Shown one piece after another: positions 41,551 through 51,927 of a DNA stretch of 64,000 nucleotides. The translations under genes and the position numbers were made by a program. The stretch comes from Immersiella caudata. Taxonomy: Eukaryota > Ascomycota > Sordariomycetes > Sordariales > Lasiosphaeriaceae. The stretch spans positions 3,286,001 through 3,350,000 of the forward strand of contig JAULSU010000003.1 of the NCBI GenBank assembly GCA_030512335.1. Direction: 5' to 3'. How positions within the stretch are numbered: the stretch's first letter is position 1; each line of letters opens with the position of its first letter. The notes below the pieces were generated by a model that saw only the letters and a program-made list of their open reading frames with translations, made no database searches and had not been told where the DNA came from.

Positions 41551-42227
41551 GTTGGCAACGGCAAGCGCTTCGGGAAACGAGTGTGCTCGGTCAGGAAATC
41601 AATGTTGCCAGGTTCAAGGCGACCGTCTGGAGAGTGAGGGTTGAGACAGAATGTCGACGGCAGATGTGGCGTGCCGGAAAAAGCGACCGGATCAAGCGGC
41701 GAAGCGGGAGACAGCGGCTATCGGCTACTCTGCTGCAGGAAAAGAAGGGAAATGTAACAGCTTCTCACGTCGAAACCATTCCAGTGCGCAGGTCGGGAGC
41801 AAAACACCGAAAGAGTTTGACGACGCTGTCGAGAGCTGGAGACGCGTGTCAAGAAATCTGTCGAATTGTTAAATTGCAAAGGCGAATCCACAACCCCAAA
41901 AGGGGCTTGTCACTTGGCCCGAGCGCTGGATCAGTCATCCGCCATGTGCCCCTGCAACCAACATCATTCGCTACAAAAAAGGGTGTTCCCAGATTCGGAT
42001 GCGCGAACCAGCATCGGGCCTCTCCTTTCATCAAGAGGAACACCGATGGACATGACAATAGATAACATGTGAGCAAAGAATTCCTTGGTATCTTCAAACA
42101 CCCAACTGGTAAAATCCACCAACATGGCCTAAATACAAGCGTTTACGACGAGACTCCGGGTCCGCTAAACCCACCCCGCGACACCTTGAAACGCCCTCCA
42201 GATGATTTTCTTGTCCGAGCTGGCCAC
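41551..42227. promoter_or_regulatory. GDP-mannose transporter promoter and 3' flank of the SDR gene
   Basis: About 680 bases with no supportable gene. Long frames here run through repeated purine-rich sequence and show no family features. Confidence 0.45.
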
Positions 42228-43408
42228 TCAAGTGGCTTTTGATATTGGACTCGTTGAATCATCTTCCTCCTCCCCCCTATCATCGCCCATCTCCTGGTCT
42301 TCCTTGTCGTCGCCCTCTCCACGCTCATCCCGGTCCGCCTTGTCGCTCTTCTCAGCGCCAAGCGCGTCAGGGGCGACTGGGAAATTCAAGTGCTTCCAGT
42401 CCTCCAGCTCCTCGGTAACAGAGCGCAACCGATCACGAATGCTCTCGATGGCGTAACTCCCCAACAATAACCGCAGTGGAGGGTATGAGCAATGGCCAAG
42501 CTGCCATACCAGCTCAGCGCATTTCACGGCACTCGTGGGCTGGCGGTCACCGAGCCATTGGACCATTCTCTTGGCGTGCAACGCCGGTGAGGTTGCGTGG
42601 GCATAGGCATCGCTCGCGGGCTTGATCAAGAAATGGCCCCAAGTCGGAAGCGGGTTCGTCTTTGAATCAGGCTCGTCCCGTCTGACCAGCCCGGGCTCGA
42701 CCAGGGTGGCTTTGATGTTGAACGAGTCGACCTCGTACAGCATGGCCTCGACCAGGCCTTCAACGGCATACTTGGTAGCGCAGTAGGGCCCGAGTCCTGG
42801 CACACCAAGGGCGCCCGAGGTTGAGCTGAAGATGAGATAGCGACCTGAATTCTGCTGTCGGAAGTACGGCAAGCTCGACTGGATGATGTGCAGCGTGCCC
42901 ATAAAATTGGTCTCGAACTGGTTCCGTATCTCATACTCGTCCTGGTCCTCACAAGCGCCAATGACGCCGTAGCCCGAGCAGTTGACAATGCAGTCGATGC
43001 GGCCAAAGCGCTTGAGTGCTCCCTCGATGACGCGCGTGACCGACGACCCGTCGCGCACGTCGCAGAGCAACCCGAGACAATTCTCGTTCTGTTGCACCAT
43101 GGACTCGGGCGTTGACTCAAATACTCTGCCAACCGTGACGACAAGGTCGCCATGGCCGAGTGCGCACTTGACGAGCGAGCGGCCCATGTGTCCAGTCCCG
43201 CCAAACACCTGCGCGCACGGTTAGCCAGCCATACTGCTAGAGACGGGAATCAGACATGTCAACTCACGACCCACACCAATTGCTTGCGCTGGACGCCCGG
43301 CTGTGGGGGATCACAGCTCGCTGGCAATTGTAGTCTTATCCTGGCCGAAGAAGTGTCAGACCCGGCGACAGACCCTCCGTCCCGGTCCACGGCGCTCCTG
43401 ACGTCCAT
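42228..43408 (-). CDS. short-chain dehydrogenase/reductase with acidic C-terminal tail
   Basis: Two exons, 43408-43268 and 43208-42228, give 373 residues. The Rossmann fold begins at about residue 44 with QLVWVVFGGTGHMGRSLV, the classical SDR dinucleotide loop (TGxxxGxG type). The NxxG-like segment VNCSGYGVIG and the catalytic Tyr-Lys pair in YCATKYAVEG, preceded by FSSTSGALG, are present. Residues 1-40 form a non-conserved leader. The last ~50 residues are strongly acidic (DDKEDQEMGDDRGEEEDD), which is unusual for SDRs and suggests a disordered tail. Substrate is unknown; the family resembles fungal retinol- or oxidoreductase-like SDRs. Confidence 0.9.
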
Positions 43409-44387
43409 GGCTTTTTGGTAATGTAGGTGTTTCGCAGCTTATGCTCTGCGAGGCAATGGCGATGCTAGTGGCAAAACGCATGCGCCAGCCTGATAGATTC
43501 TCATATCATCGCGTTGCGTACTACACCCAAGACATCAAACAAGAACCAGCACATGTGGTTCATGCGAAGGACGAATTGTCTTGGCAACGACGTTGACAGA
43601 ATCCCACTTCAACGGTGCCACCCGGCAAAATCCACTCCATCATCCCTGTCATAGCACCATTTCATATTTATCACGTGGGGAAAGAGACCATCGCCGCCCA
43701 GACAACTGCCCGGAATTGCTTGCTGACGGCGGCAAGGCGCGAAATGAGTGCCGTGCCTGTAAGTTAAAGATTTGGCATCTCCGGAAGGCAAGACATTGCA
43801 CTCGATCCTAGCCATGAGGCCACTTGCAAGCCAGGAACGGAGAGATTTAAATGCCAATTCATCAAACGCGGAGCTATCTCTCAAGAGGGCCGACTTGCCC
43901 GCCCTCAGATCAGCTTACCCGACAAGTACTTGCTGTCCATGAAATACACATGTAAGGAGAAATTATCACGGTTGACTTGTAATGTTCTGTTTGGAAGGTA
44001 TTCCGTTTCCCGGCAGGTGCCGAATGCACCCCGTTGATGGCGCAATTTTCCGACCCGCTTCTTCAAACGGACCCCACCGACGTCACCCACCCCAACGGTC
44101 ATTCTCTTTCAACGACGGCCGACCAATCTCACTCACTCTATTCGCCACGAGTAGTGAGTGAATATTGAGACCTTGATACCATAGAAAAATCCGGATTCAA
44201 TCTCCCCGTTTTCACTGCATCTCTCCTATCTAAAGTAGCCAAACTTCTGCAAGGCTGCTGCAACGAGGTCTGCCCCGCATACTTGGAAACCCCCCCCCAC
44301 GTCTTGACCATCACCTCAACCGCACTCGTCAAGCCCAACAGCCGCACCCTCAACTACACACACACCATCGCGATACAACACAGCAAA
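43409..44387. promoter_or_regulatory. divergent promoter region, SDR gene and ADI1
   Basis: Nearly 1 kb between divergent starts. No gene seen. Confidence 0.45.
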
Positions 44388-45077
44388 ATGAAAGCCTACT
44401 ACTACGACAACCTCCCCGTGGGCCCACATCCTCCTGCGTAGCCATCATCGTGTCAGTGCTCACCTCCTCATAGGGCGATCAACGCGCACCTCACGACTCG
44501 GGCCGTACCATCCCAGCAGAAGGCCTCAGCGCGCTCGGCGTCCTCTACTACTATATCCCCTCCCTTGACGATGTAAACGCCCTGGCCTCGCAGCGCGGTT
44601 ATAAGAACCGCGATGAGATTACCGTATCGCCCGAAAAGATGGGCGACATCTATGAAGCCAAGGTCAAGTCTTTCTTTGACGAGCATCTGCACGAGGACGA
44701 AGAGATCCGGTACATCCGTGACGGGGCGGGGTATTTCGATGTGCGAGGCAAGGGGGACGAATGGATCCGGGTGCGGCTGGAGAAGGTGAGTGGTCGTTCC
44801 CGGAGCGCAAACTGGTGGTGAAGAGGGGAGGACTGATAGAAAACCTAGGATGACCTGTTGATCCTGCCAGCGGGGATTTACCACCGGTTTACGACTGATG
44901 AGAGCAACGTAGGTGTTGGTTAGTCTTGCGGGAAAGGAGACGGTGCTAATTTTGCCTCAGTACATCCAGGCCATGCGCCTCTTCAAGGAGGAGCCCAAGT
45001 GGACGCCTCTGAACCGCTCTGGGGAGTTAGATACCAACCCCTATCGAAAGGAGTACATCACCCAGTTCCTCAACTAG
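44388..45077 (+). CDS. ADI1: acireductone dioxygenase, methionine salvage
   Basis: Four exons, 44388-44417 (10 codons), 44474-44785, 44849-44908 and 44961-45077, give 172 residues, the family's usual size. It is a cupin that oxidises acireductone to ketomethylthiobutyrate and formate in the methionine salvage pathway. Metal ligands are visible in FFDEHLHEDEEIRYI (His-x-His and Glu) and in LPAGIYHRFTTDE (third His). The start MKAYYYDNLP and LGVLYYYIP are family-typical. The metal (Fe or Ni) decides the product in other organisms and cannot be told here. Cytosolic, with possible nuclear presence known in homologues. Confidence 0.95.
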
Positions 45078-45489
45078 GTGCGGTCTGTCGTAAATTAAAT
45101 ATGGTGGCTGAGCGTTTGCGCACTTTCATGACTTCGTCTTCGCTCTGCTTCATGTGGCCCCTTTCGAGAGCAACGTATGCCCTGATGTTTGGTATCCACC
45201 TTGTACAAATATTTGTCCGCTTTGAACCCACCCCCTGTTCTCATTCAAATCGGCACTGCAAATATAATGGCGCATTTGAGAAGTCCGGATTTTCCCCTGT
45301 CAAACTCGACACGGCGAACAGTCTTCAGATCGGCCTCTAAGATGGGTCTCCCGTGCCGCCTATCGACATGCTTCCTACCAAACGCCAATAGTCCATGCAA
45401 CTGCCAGCCAAAATCTCCAAACGCCAAACTAAATGAGAATCACAAGTATCTCGTATGTATCTTGCGTCACTTCGTAACTTATTTGCCCA
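45078..45489. other. intergenic between convergent ADI1 and derlin genes
   Basis: About 410 bases, probably 3' UTRs. No gene seen. Confidence 0.5.
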
Positions 45490-46338
45490 TTATCGCACTT
45501 CTGGGCCGGGCACTTCTGCTCCAGCTACTGCAATCTCGTTGTTGATGCCATCGGCAGTCTCTTCACGCGGGCGGCCCTCTGTCATACACGGTTAGCCAGC
45601 GCCATAGATCAAGGGGCGGGCACAAACCAAACAAACGGCGCCACCACATCGGGGGATCAAACGGCCTCGAGCCGCCGTGCAGCGGAGGATAGACGTCGGT
45701 GAAGAAGTACCACACATGTCCAATGACCACGCCCATCATCTCGTCCTTGGGAATGGTTCCGTGGAGTGTGAGGCTGAAAGCCATGAGAACCCACGGGAGG
45801 TAAGGCGCTGTGAAGACTAGGAGCCCCAGGAAGCTCAGGCGGGTATCTGGGTTCCGGCGCGACCAGATATAAACCAGCGTTGATGACAGCGGGTGGCCGA
45901 GGAAGGGCATCGATACGAGCGGCGACAGTAGGATCAGGCAAACCATTGCATATAGCAGCAGCCATGAGAAATGCGCCGGTGATCGTCCGGAAGACTCCTC
46001 TAGTAGCCTCGAGTAGCGTTGCAGAAAATATACTTGGAACAGCAAATCGATCGAAAAGGGCCCAAAGTAGAGGAAGGTCGTCAACAGGCGCCAATACTGC
46101 AAACACCCACTAGTCAGCAAACGGAGCGCATAGGCGCCATCTCCGCGAGGTAGCGTACTTGTGATTTTTGAAAGACAGCTCGGTAGCTGTAAAAGAGCTG
46201 GAAGGGAGTCACGAGCTGACATTGCACCAGGCCACTTGTGAGCACCGTTGCGGTTGTCCACCATCTCGTGCAGATAGGCATCTCCCAAAACCATGTCTCG
46301 AGCGGAAAGCGACCACCATCGCCGATCATTTGGTCCAT
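45490..46338 (-). CDS. derlin (Der1/Dfm1-type ERAD protein)
   Basis: Three exons, 46338-46159, 46096-45628 and 45578-45490, give 245 residues. Derlins are rhomboid pseudoproteases that help move misfolded ER proteins to the cytosol. The start MDQMIGDGGRFPLETWFWEM, the WRLLTTFLYFGPFSIDLLFQ segment after intron 1, the YSRLLEESS loop and GHVWYFFTDVYPP are family hallmarks. No rhomboid Ser-His dyad is seen. The last intron (donor TTTG|GTTTGT, acceptor GACAG) restores a C-terminus beginning WWRRLFEGRPREETADGINN. Reading through instead gives a shorter alternative tail ending RGPPA. I prefer the spliced form because it fits other fungal derlins. Confidence 0.93.
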
Positions 46339-47219
46339 GGCCGCGGTTTGATGTAAGAGGATGCTGAGGAGAAGGCTCGCGACGGCTCTCGTATTGGCGT
46401 TTCGCCGATAGTCGCCTCGGTGCGTGTTGTAGGCGTTGTATCAGGCGCAGCTGAGGCAAGTGACAGCGAGGGGCCAGGTGGAAGATGTAGGGAGCGCCAG
46501 TCAGGTACAGCCCTGAAACCTGAGGATGGGTCGGCCAAAAAGAAAGAACACTCTATGAGCGGATCGCATCGAAGGTAAAGCGAATGTGTTGTTTTCAGCG
46601 TTGCGCTGAGAAAATATCTTGAGGTTTCAATAAAGTTGAGGTGTCCTTTCGGTGGTTCATCTATTTGCCTTCTTTGTCAGAAACGGCACAGTGTGCCTTT
46701 GGCTCCAGCCGCAATGACGCCAGCCTTGGGTTGTGACAATGGCATTATGCAACTACTCAGCTTATCTACATAAACAATATATTTAAACAGTGAGAGTGTG
46801 GCTTATGGATTGAGGATTGAGGATTGAGGGCGCCACACCAGCCACCCTATTAAATAGATGCAAGGGGTGGGCCGCAAAAGGCCGGGGTTTTAAGTGCCAG
46901 TCGCGTCGCGTGCCTGAGCTGCCCGCGTCGCTGGAAGGCTTTCGGTCCCAACCTCCCCATTTGGCGTGCCATTGAGCCCACATTCCTGGGTCTTTCAAGT
47001 TGAGTTTCGATGCGCCAAGTTACCTCTTGCATGCGATCACTTTGCTACCATTTTACATCGATTTTTCGACTTTACGTTCCACTGTCGCCTCATTGCGCAG
47101 AAGCTTTGTCGAGCGCTTATCGCCGCTAAATCAAGCTTCGACAAGCGGCCCGGTCACTCATTTTCACCAACGTCTTTTGCGCTGGCGCCGAGAACATAAC
47201 GCGCACCCCACTAGCTATC
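46339..47219. promoter_or_regulatory. divergent promoter region, derlin and CENP-A genes
   Basis: About 880 bases between divergent starts. It holds a (GGATTGA)3 repeat and an A/T-rich stretch near 46745-46795. No gene is supportable. Confidence 0.45.
46807..46827. repeat. (GGATTGA)3 short tandem repeat
   Basis: Three perfect heptamers about 390 bases upstream of the CENP-A start codon. Confidence 0.9.
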
Positions 47220-47830
47220 ATGCCGCCAAAGAGGCCGAGCACCGGAGGGCAAAAGGGGGAGTCATCTGTCAGAAGGCCGTCAGCAGCAGGGAGACCGTCC
47301 ACAGCAGGGCCGTCGGGAAGGAAATCCGGGGTAGCAAGGCGAAGCGATGTTCAGCGTATGTCCATAGCTGCCCATTGGCGCACCCGTTTCTGCTAACACA
47401 CTTGGTGCAGCGGGTGACCCAATACCCCGGGGGAAGAAGAGGAGGTACCGTCCTGGAACGTTGGCTCTGAAGGAGATCCGGAGGTATCAGAACAACACAG
47501 ACCTTTTGATGGCAAAGCTTCCCTTTGCAAGATTGGTGCGTTCTTCAGACAGCGGCGGCGGTAGCCATACCAATGCAACGTGAAGGATGCTAACACCCCA
47601 TTCTCCAGGTTCGAGAGATCGCTCTGCAGTTCCGACCACACAATGAAGAAATGCGCTGGCAGTCGCAAGCAATCCAAGCGCTTCAAGAATCCGCAGAGGC
47701 TTTCCTAGTCCATCTGTTCGAAGATACCAACCTCTGCGCCATTCACGCCAAACGAGTTACTATCATGCAAAAGGATATCCAGCTTGCTAGGCGAATACGC
47801 GGTGTATGGGGCGGCGCTGGTTGGATATAG
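47220..47830 (+). CDS. CENP-A (hH3v/CSE4 orthologue): centromeric histone H3 variant, CENP-A/CenH3
   Basis: Three exons, 47220-47355, 47411-47535 and 47609-47830, give 160 residues. The protein replaces H3 in centromeric nucleosomes. The short N-tail (MPPKRPSTGGQKGESS...) is Ser/Arg/Gly-rich and lacks the canonical ARTKQTARKS tail. The fold domain is clearly H3: RYRPGTLALKEIRRYQ, TDLLMAKLPFARLVREIA (alpha1 region), then ALQESAEAFLVHLFEDTNLCAIHAK and TIMQKDIQLARRIRG. CENP-A traits are the W in EEMRWQSQAIQ at the CATD region, a longer loop 1 (NNTDLLMAK) and a C-terminus ending GVWGGAGWI instead of H3's GERA. Intron positions fall at QP/G and ARL/V. Confidence 0.96.
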
Positions 47831-48394
47831 CGAGGGCTTTAGATGCGTTCTTTTAGCTGTTTTAACATGGGGTTCCTATTGGCGGCTGGTTGTGCGGTCT
47901 TGGTTGGCATGCGTCCGTCTAGCATCTTTGGTGGGTTGCGGGGATTGAGGTTTGGCAAGCTCTGGCGTTTTATGGCGAAGATGGGACTAGGGTCGCCCAG
48001 GCGGGTTGTTTTGGCTTGATTGGACTTGTAAACAGCCCCTGGGAATGGGCATGCGTGCTTTATACCTAGGCCGGGCTTTGGCCAGTGAGACTGGCACATG
48101 CAAGGTTCGCCCAGCTCGGGTTTTAGTGTGGGATTTGATGGGCTTCCCGGCCCTACCTGCTTGACTACCTAGTTTTAGGAATAATCATCTACAAGTGTTG
48201 TTCTTGATCGGTATAAACGAGTCTGTCAGATACATTGTTTCATTTCATGTCGTCATTTCGTAACCAAATTCAGAGTGTGGTGGTACCCTAGCGTGACTGC
48301 CGTGCTGAAATCCACCTCACAGCCGATCACTTCCTCCCCTCCAACCCTCCCCACACAAAAGCTGCAAAGACATGGAAAACACATTTCCCTCCTC
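47831..48394. other. intergenic between convergent CENP-A and bHLH genes
   Basis: About 560 bases with no gene. CCTAGG motifs lie near 48064-48070 and an ACCTAG near 48166-48171. Confidence 0.5.
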
Positions 48395-49782
48395 TCAAGT
48401 ACTATCGCTACTAAACCCATCAAGGTCCGGCCGACTCTCGTTAGCAAGCATGGCGTGCAGGCAAGCAATGCTGGTACTCAGCTCCTCATGCTCCTTTTCC
48501 AGGTCGCTGCGCTGGCTCTCCAACGTACGGATATAGGTCATTGACATGTCCAGCACATCGCCCTTGGTCAGCCGCACCTCCTCGTCGCCCTCACCAGTAC
48601 CGGGTGACCGGAGCGACTTCGGCAGAGCGCCCAGCAAGCCTTCGAACCGAGCATTGAGGCGGCTGCGGTACTGTTTCTCGACTATGTTGTGCGCGTTGCG
48701 GTTTCTCCTCTCCTCTGCCGTCTCGTCGGGTTTGTGGTTGATGTTCTTGGAACTTCGGGAAGCGCTCCGCAACTTGCTTTTGCCCTTGCCAGAGGAGCTG
48801 CTGCTTGCTTCTGGGACCGAATCCGGCATTATGAGGGATCGATCAGTTCCTGACGCCAGACTCCATCGGGCTCCATCGTCCTTTCGGGCGCGCTTGTGCT
48901 GCGACATACCGATGGGCAAACCGTTTGGCTCAGTCCCGTACATCGACCCGCCCGCGTATTCTAGGTCGGTGAGGTTGCTCTCTGCGAGGATGGGCGAAGC
49001 AACTATACACGACTCAGGGGTGCCAAGACCAAGGTTGTCTGTTGGGCAGAAATCGAAGCCTTGTAAGGCCGCTGGGGAAACGTAGCTCGCAGAGCACAGA
49101 CTCGGCGGGCTCTGTTGCGACGTGCAGCCGTACAGTCCTAGGGTGGATGGGGCTGATACAAGCGGCGAGCTTGTGCTGCCATAAAGTGTATCGCTTATTG
49201 GCGACAACCTATCGAAAAGGGGTGCGCCAATGTCAAGGTAGGGCGACGGCCCCGAATAAGTTGTCGTCGGTGAAAGTTCAGCAATATTTTGCGTTTCGGC
49301 TGAGTATCCGGAGTCAGTGCATGTCAGGTTGTTCGAGGTCTCCGCCCAGAGCCCGGTCAGGTGCTGTGAGAACGAAGTCAGCCCACACTCGCAGCATCGC
49401 ACACAAACAAGCCATGATTCGCCAACGCACACCATCTCGTGTTTCCCTGCCAAGATACGCTTGTCGTCGTCGAACACTCATAAATTCCACTGCGTTTCTC
49501 CTCTCAACCTCTCTTTCCCTTCTGTGCAGCATTCGACGCCATCACAATCATAGGCCCCAGAAGATCTGCGCCTCCTGAGGCGAAGACGTTCTCGCCGTTG
49601 ACCTGTTCGTGTCTCCGACCGCATGAAAAAATGCTCAGGTTTCAATAACACTCCGGCCCTTCATTCGAGCACTCTCAAGCGGCAGCGGAGCATGTGTTGG
49701 GAGAAGAAGGGAACGATCAGCGTACCTCTGGTTCGTTGACGCTGCGGTCGAAGAATCGTGGGTTGTTGTCTGGCCTCGACAT
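48395..49782 (-). CDS. bHLH transcription factor with SREBP-like basic region
   Basis: The C-terminal exon 49363-48395 is secure. Its bHLH domain (last ~115 residues) reads RNRNAHNIVEKQYRSRLNARF, a loop, RLTKGDVLDMSMTYIRTLE and a leucine-rich coil (SQRSDLEKEHEELSTSIACLHAML). The Tyr in EKQYRSRLN sits where most bHLH proteins have Arg, as in SREBPs. No transmembrane segments are seen, so this is not a classical SREBP precursor. The N-terminal model is weaker: 49782-49726 (MSRPDNNPRFFDR...), 49602-49509, a 14-nt exon 49446-49433, then the main exon, for 377 residues. The 69-nt intron before the main exon is also open if retained. The 49477 frame start is a GTG right after a stop, so the real N-terminus must come from upstream exons. 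Confidence 0.82.
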
Positions 49783-51483
49783 GTTTCGATGATCTTTCTG
49801 GTGGGTTATTAGCTGTGCGTTCAAGTGGCCAGCGAGACAGTTGATGGTTTGATTGGGATCCGGGGACCTAATTACACTCGCGCGCCAGTCTTATATCGAT
49901 GGATAGCTCGATATGGGCCGTCAACAGCCAGCAACAGTCGTCTACGGAGGAGCTGCAGATCTAAGCGGTTGAAGCCGGTCTCGCAGTCGATTCTCGCTAT
50001 TTCCGGTCCAATCCAGCCCTAGGAGGCGATCGAGCTGAGCGCGTGGCCAGAAACTTTTTGCACGATCCCGCTGAACCGGATACCTGCGGAGAAAAGCCTC
50101 GAGTTAGCTGATCCGCTTAATCCAACCACTCGGGGGACAGTCCGGTGAGAAAGGCTGAGGTGGTGACAGTAGATGGGCTGTAGGGAAGAGGTACTCACTG
50201 GTTCAAGTGCGCCACCGGCCTGGAGGTCACCTCACCTTTTCAATTTTTCCCTCGCGTCCAAGTTGGACGCCGACTGAAGCCGCTCGCCTCAAGTTAGGCA
50301 GGCTTCAGTACAGCTGGTACGGCACAAGACGATAGAAGTCTGCTGTGCAAGACAACATGCTGCGTATCCAATGGGCAAGAGGGGGTGACAGTTCATCCTA
50401 GGTTGCGGGGGCTGCTATCTTATGTTGCCCCCGTCTCGGTTCGGGGCACTTTTGGCCACCTTGTTCCGAGCCTTGATGCGCAGCCGCCTGTTCTCAACGC
50501 GGCATATGGTCCTTCGGCCTATGAAAGGCTCCTTTCCTCGTGGAGACTTCGGGGGCTGCGCAGGCCAAGGCTCAGGAGACGTCTTCTGCAGCTGGGGCCA
50601 ACCGCCTTTGCCGTTCCCCTTAAGGACATGATGGTACCCTTCATCTCCGGGCGCTATACCCCCCGGTATCCCCTCGGCGACCAGACATTCTGGAGGCCGC
50701 CTCAGGTTCCGTCAAGCCCACAACACTCGCCGAGGTACCCCATCAGGGGCGAGACTCTCAGCACCGTTGACTCACGGTTACATACCTACGGATGCTATGA
50801 AGGACATCGCCGAATCGGTCACAAGCGTCGACGTGGGCAATGGCCAACAGCAACCATAGGGAACTGTCCCTACTCTGATAGCCCACCACCCTTGGCTAGT
50901 TCCCCCACGCGTTGTTCGACACCGAGTCATGTTCTGCTGCTCCGGCTGCAGCATGGGTTTGGCTATTTAAGGACCTGAGGCCCGGCGAGAGCGTCACTCT
51001 GTCGCCTCCGGTATACCGCTTTAGGATCCCTCCTACGATTTGGCAGATAATATGTAACCGACCAGGCATGGATGTCGCTCCTTTTTCGGTTCTCCCGCGG
51101 CAGTTGAGCAGCCTTGTTGACTCCCCAATGACCTGATCTGCTGGCTACGGGACCCTTGGCTAGCTCAGTTGATCTGGATCCAGGAGCCAAATTAACACAA
51201 TGCTACCGCTAGGGGTAACTATCCATCCTTACATCTACTGCGCGGCTTAAATGGTAATCTTCAGGCACGAAGTTAACAAGTCTAGCAATCTTGGGCAATG
51301 GAGTTGATGGTCTACTTAGGCGGTGTTACACCTCGGTTGATGGGAACAACCCCCAACGTACCTAATCTAAACCAGAGGTCCTGACCTACAATACCTACGG
51401 GTGTGTATCAACCCATTTGTACATTCGTGAATGTCCCAGCGGACACGGTTTGCACATAAGAGGCGTCCGAACACTCAAGGGGG
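49783..51483. other. 1.7-kb stretch with possible degenerate element
   Basis: It begins with the bHLH promoter. From about 50385 to 51190 the sequence has a long but unrecognisable plus-strand frame (50385-50978), an inverted repeat at 50858-50871 (AGGGA/TCCCT) and a TATA-like GGCTATTTAAGG at 50961-50972 followed by a G/C-rich stretch. That pattern could be a worn retroelement LTR, but I could not find matching terminal repeats or coding motifs. Confidence 0.3.
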
Positions 51484-51762
51484 TCAAGCTACAACACACA
51501 ACTTGGTGCCAAGACCGAGGCTGTCTGTTGGGCTGGGTATGGATTGGGACCTTACAATGCCAATGGGGAAATATAGTTGGTAGGGTATAGATTTGGAAGA
51601 CTTTACCGCGGCGTGTGCACTCGTACGGTCCTTGGGCGGTGCTGATGTGAACGGTGAGCTCATGCTCTTAGGACACCCTTGACCCTCTCCCCTCAGCATG
51701 GAAATACCACGACCAAATGGCGACACTCGCTGGCGCCAAATGGCCAGATTGAAACGCAACAC
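51484..51762 (-). pseudogene. diverged partial copy of the bHLH gene
   Basis: The minus-strand frame aligns with the bHLH gene's region at 49004-49180 in the same orientation. At protein level MSSPFTSAP and PTDSLGLGT..CVVA match SSPLVSAP and PTDNLGLGT..CIVA of the neighbour. The nucleotide stretch at 51504-51665 aligns over its whole length with small indels (shared islands such as TGCCAAGACC and TGTCTGTTGGGC). It lacks the bHLH domain and any start or splice context, so it is a fragment. About 2.5 kb separates it from its parent. Confidence 0.75.
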
Positions 51763-51927
51763 ACTGCATGAGCGCTTGCTGAGAAAAGACTAGTCCGCCC
51801 AATGCCATGGCTGTTATATCACGAGGCAACCCAGTGCGTTTTGCACAAGATTGTCACCCCAACAGCTCACTTCACATATTTGCATTGGAAGCCTCGGGTC
51901 TCCGCCACGAGCGACACAGGAAAGACT

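Noticed and set aside
50385..50978. Retroelement gag gene
   Set aside because: The 197-codon frame has no zinc knuckle, protease or RT motif, and no flanking long terminal repeats were found; kept only as a possible relic.
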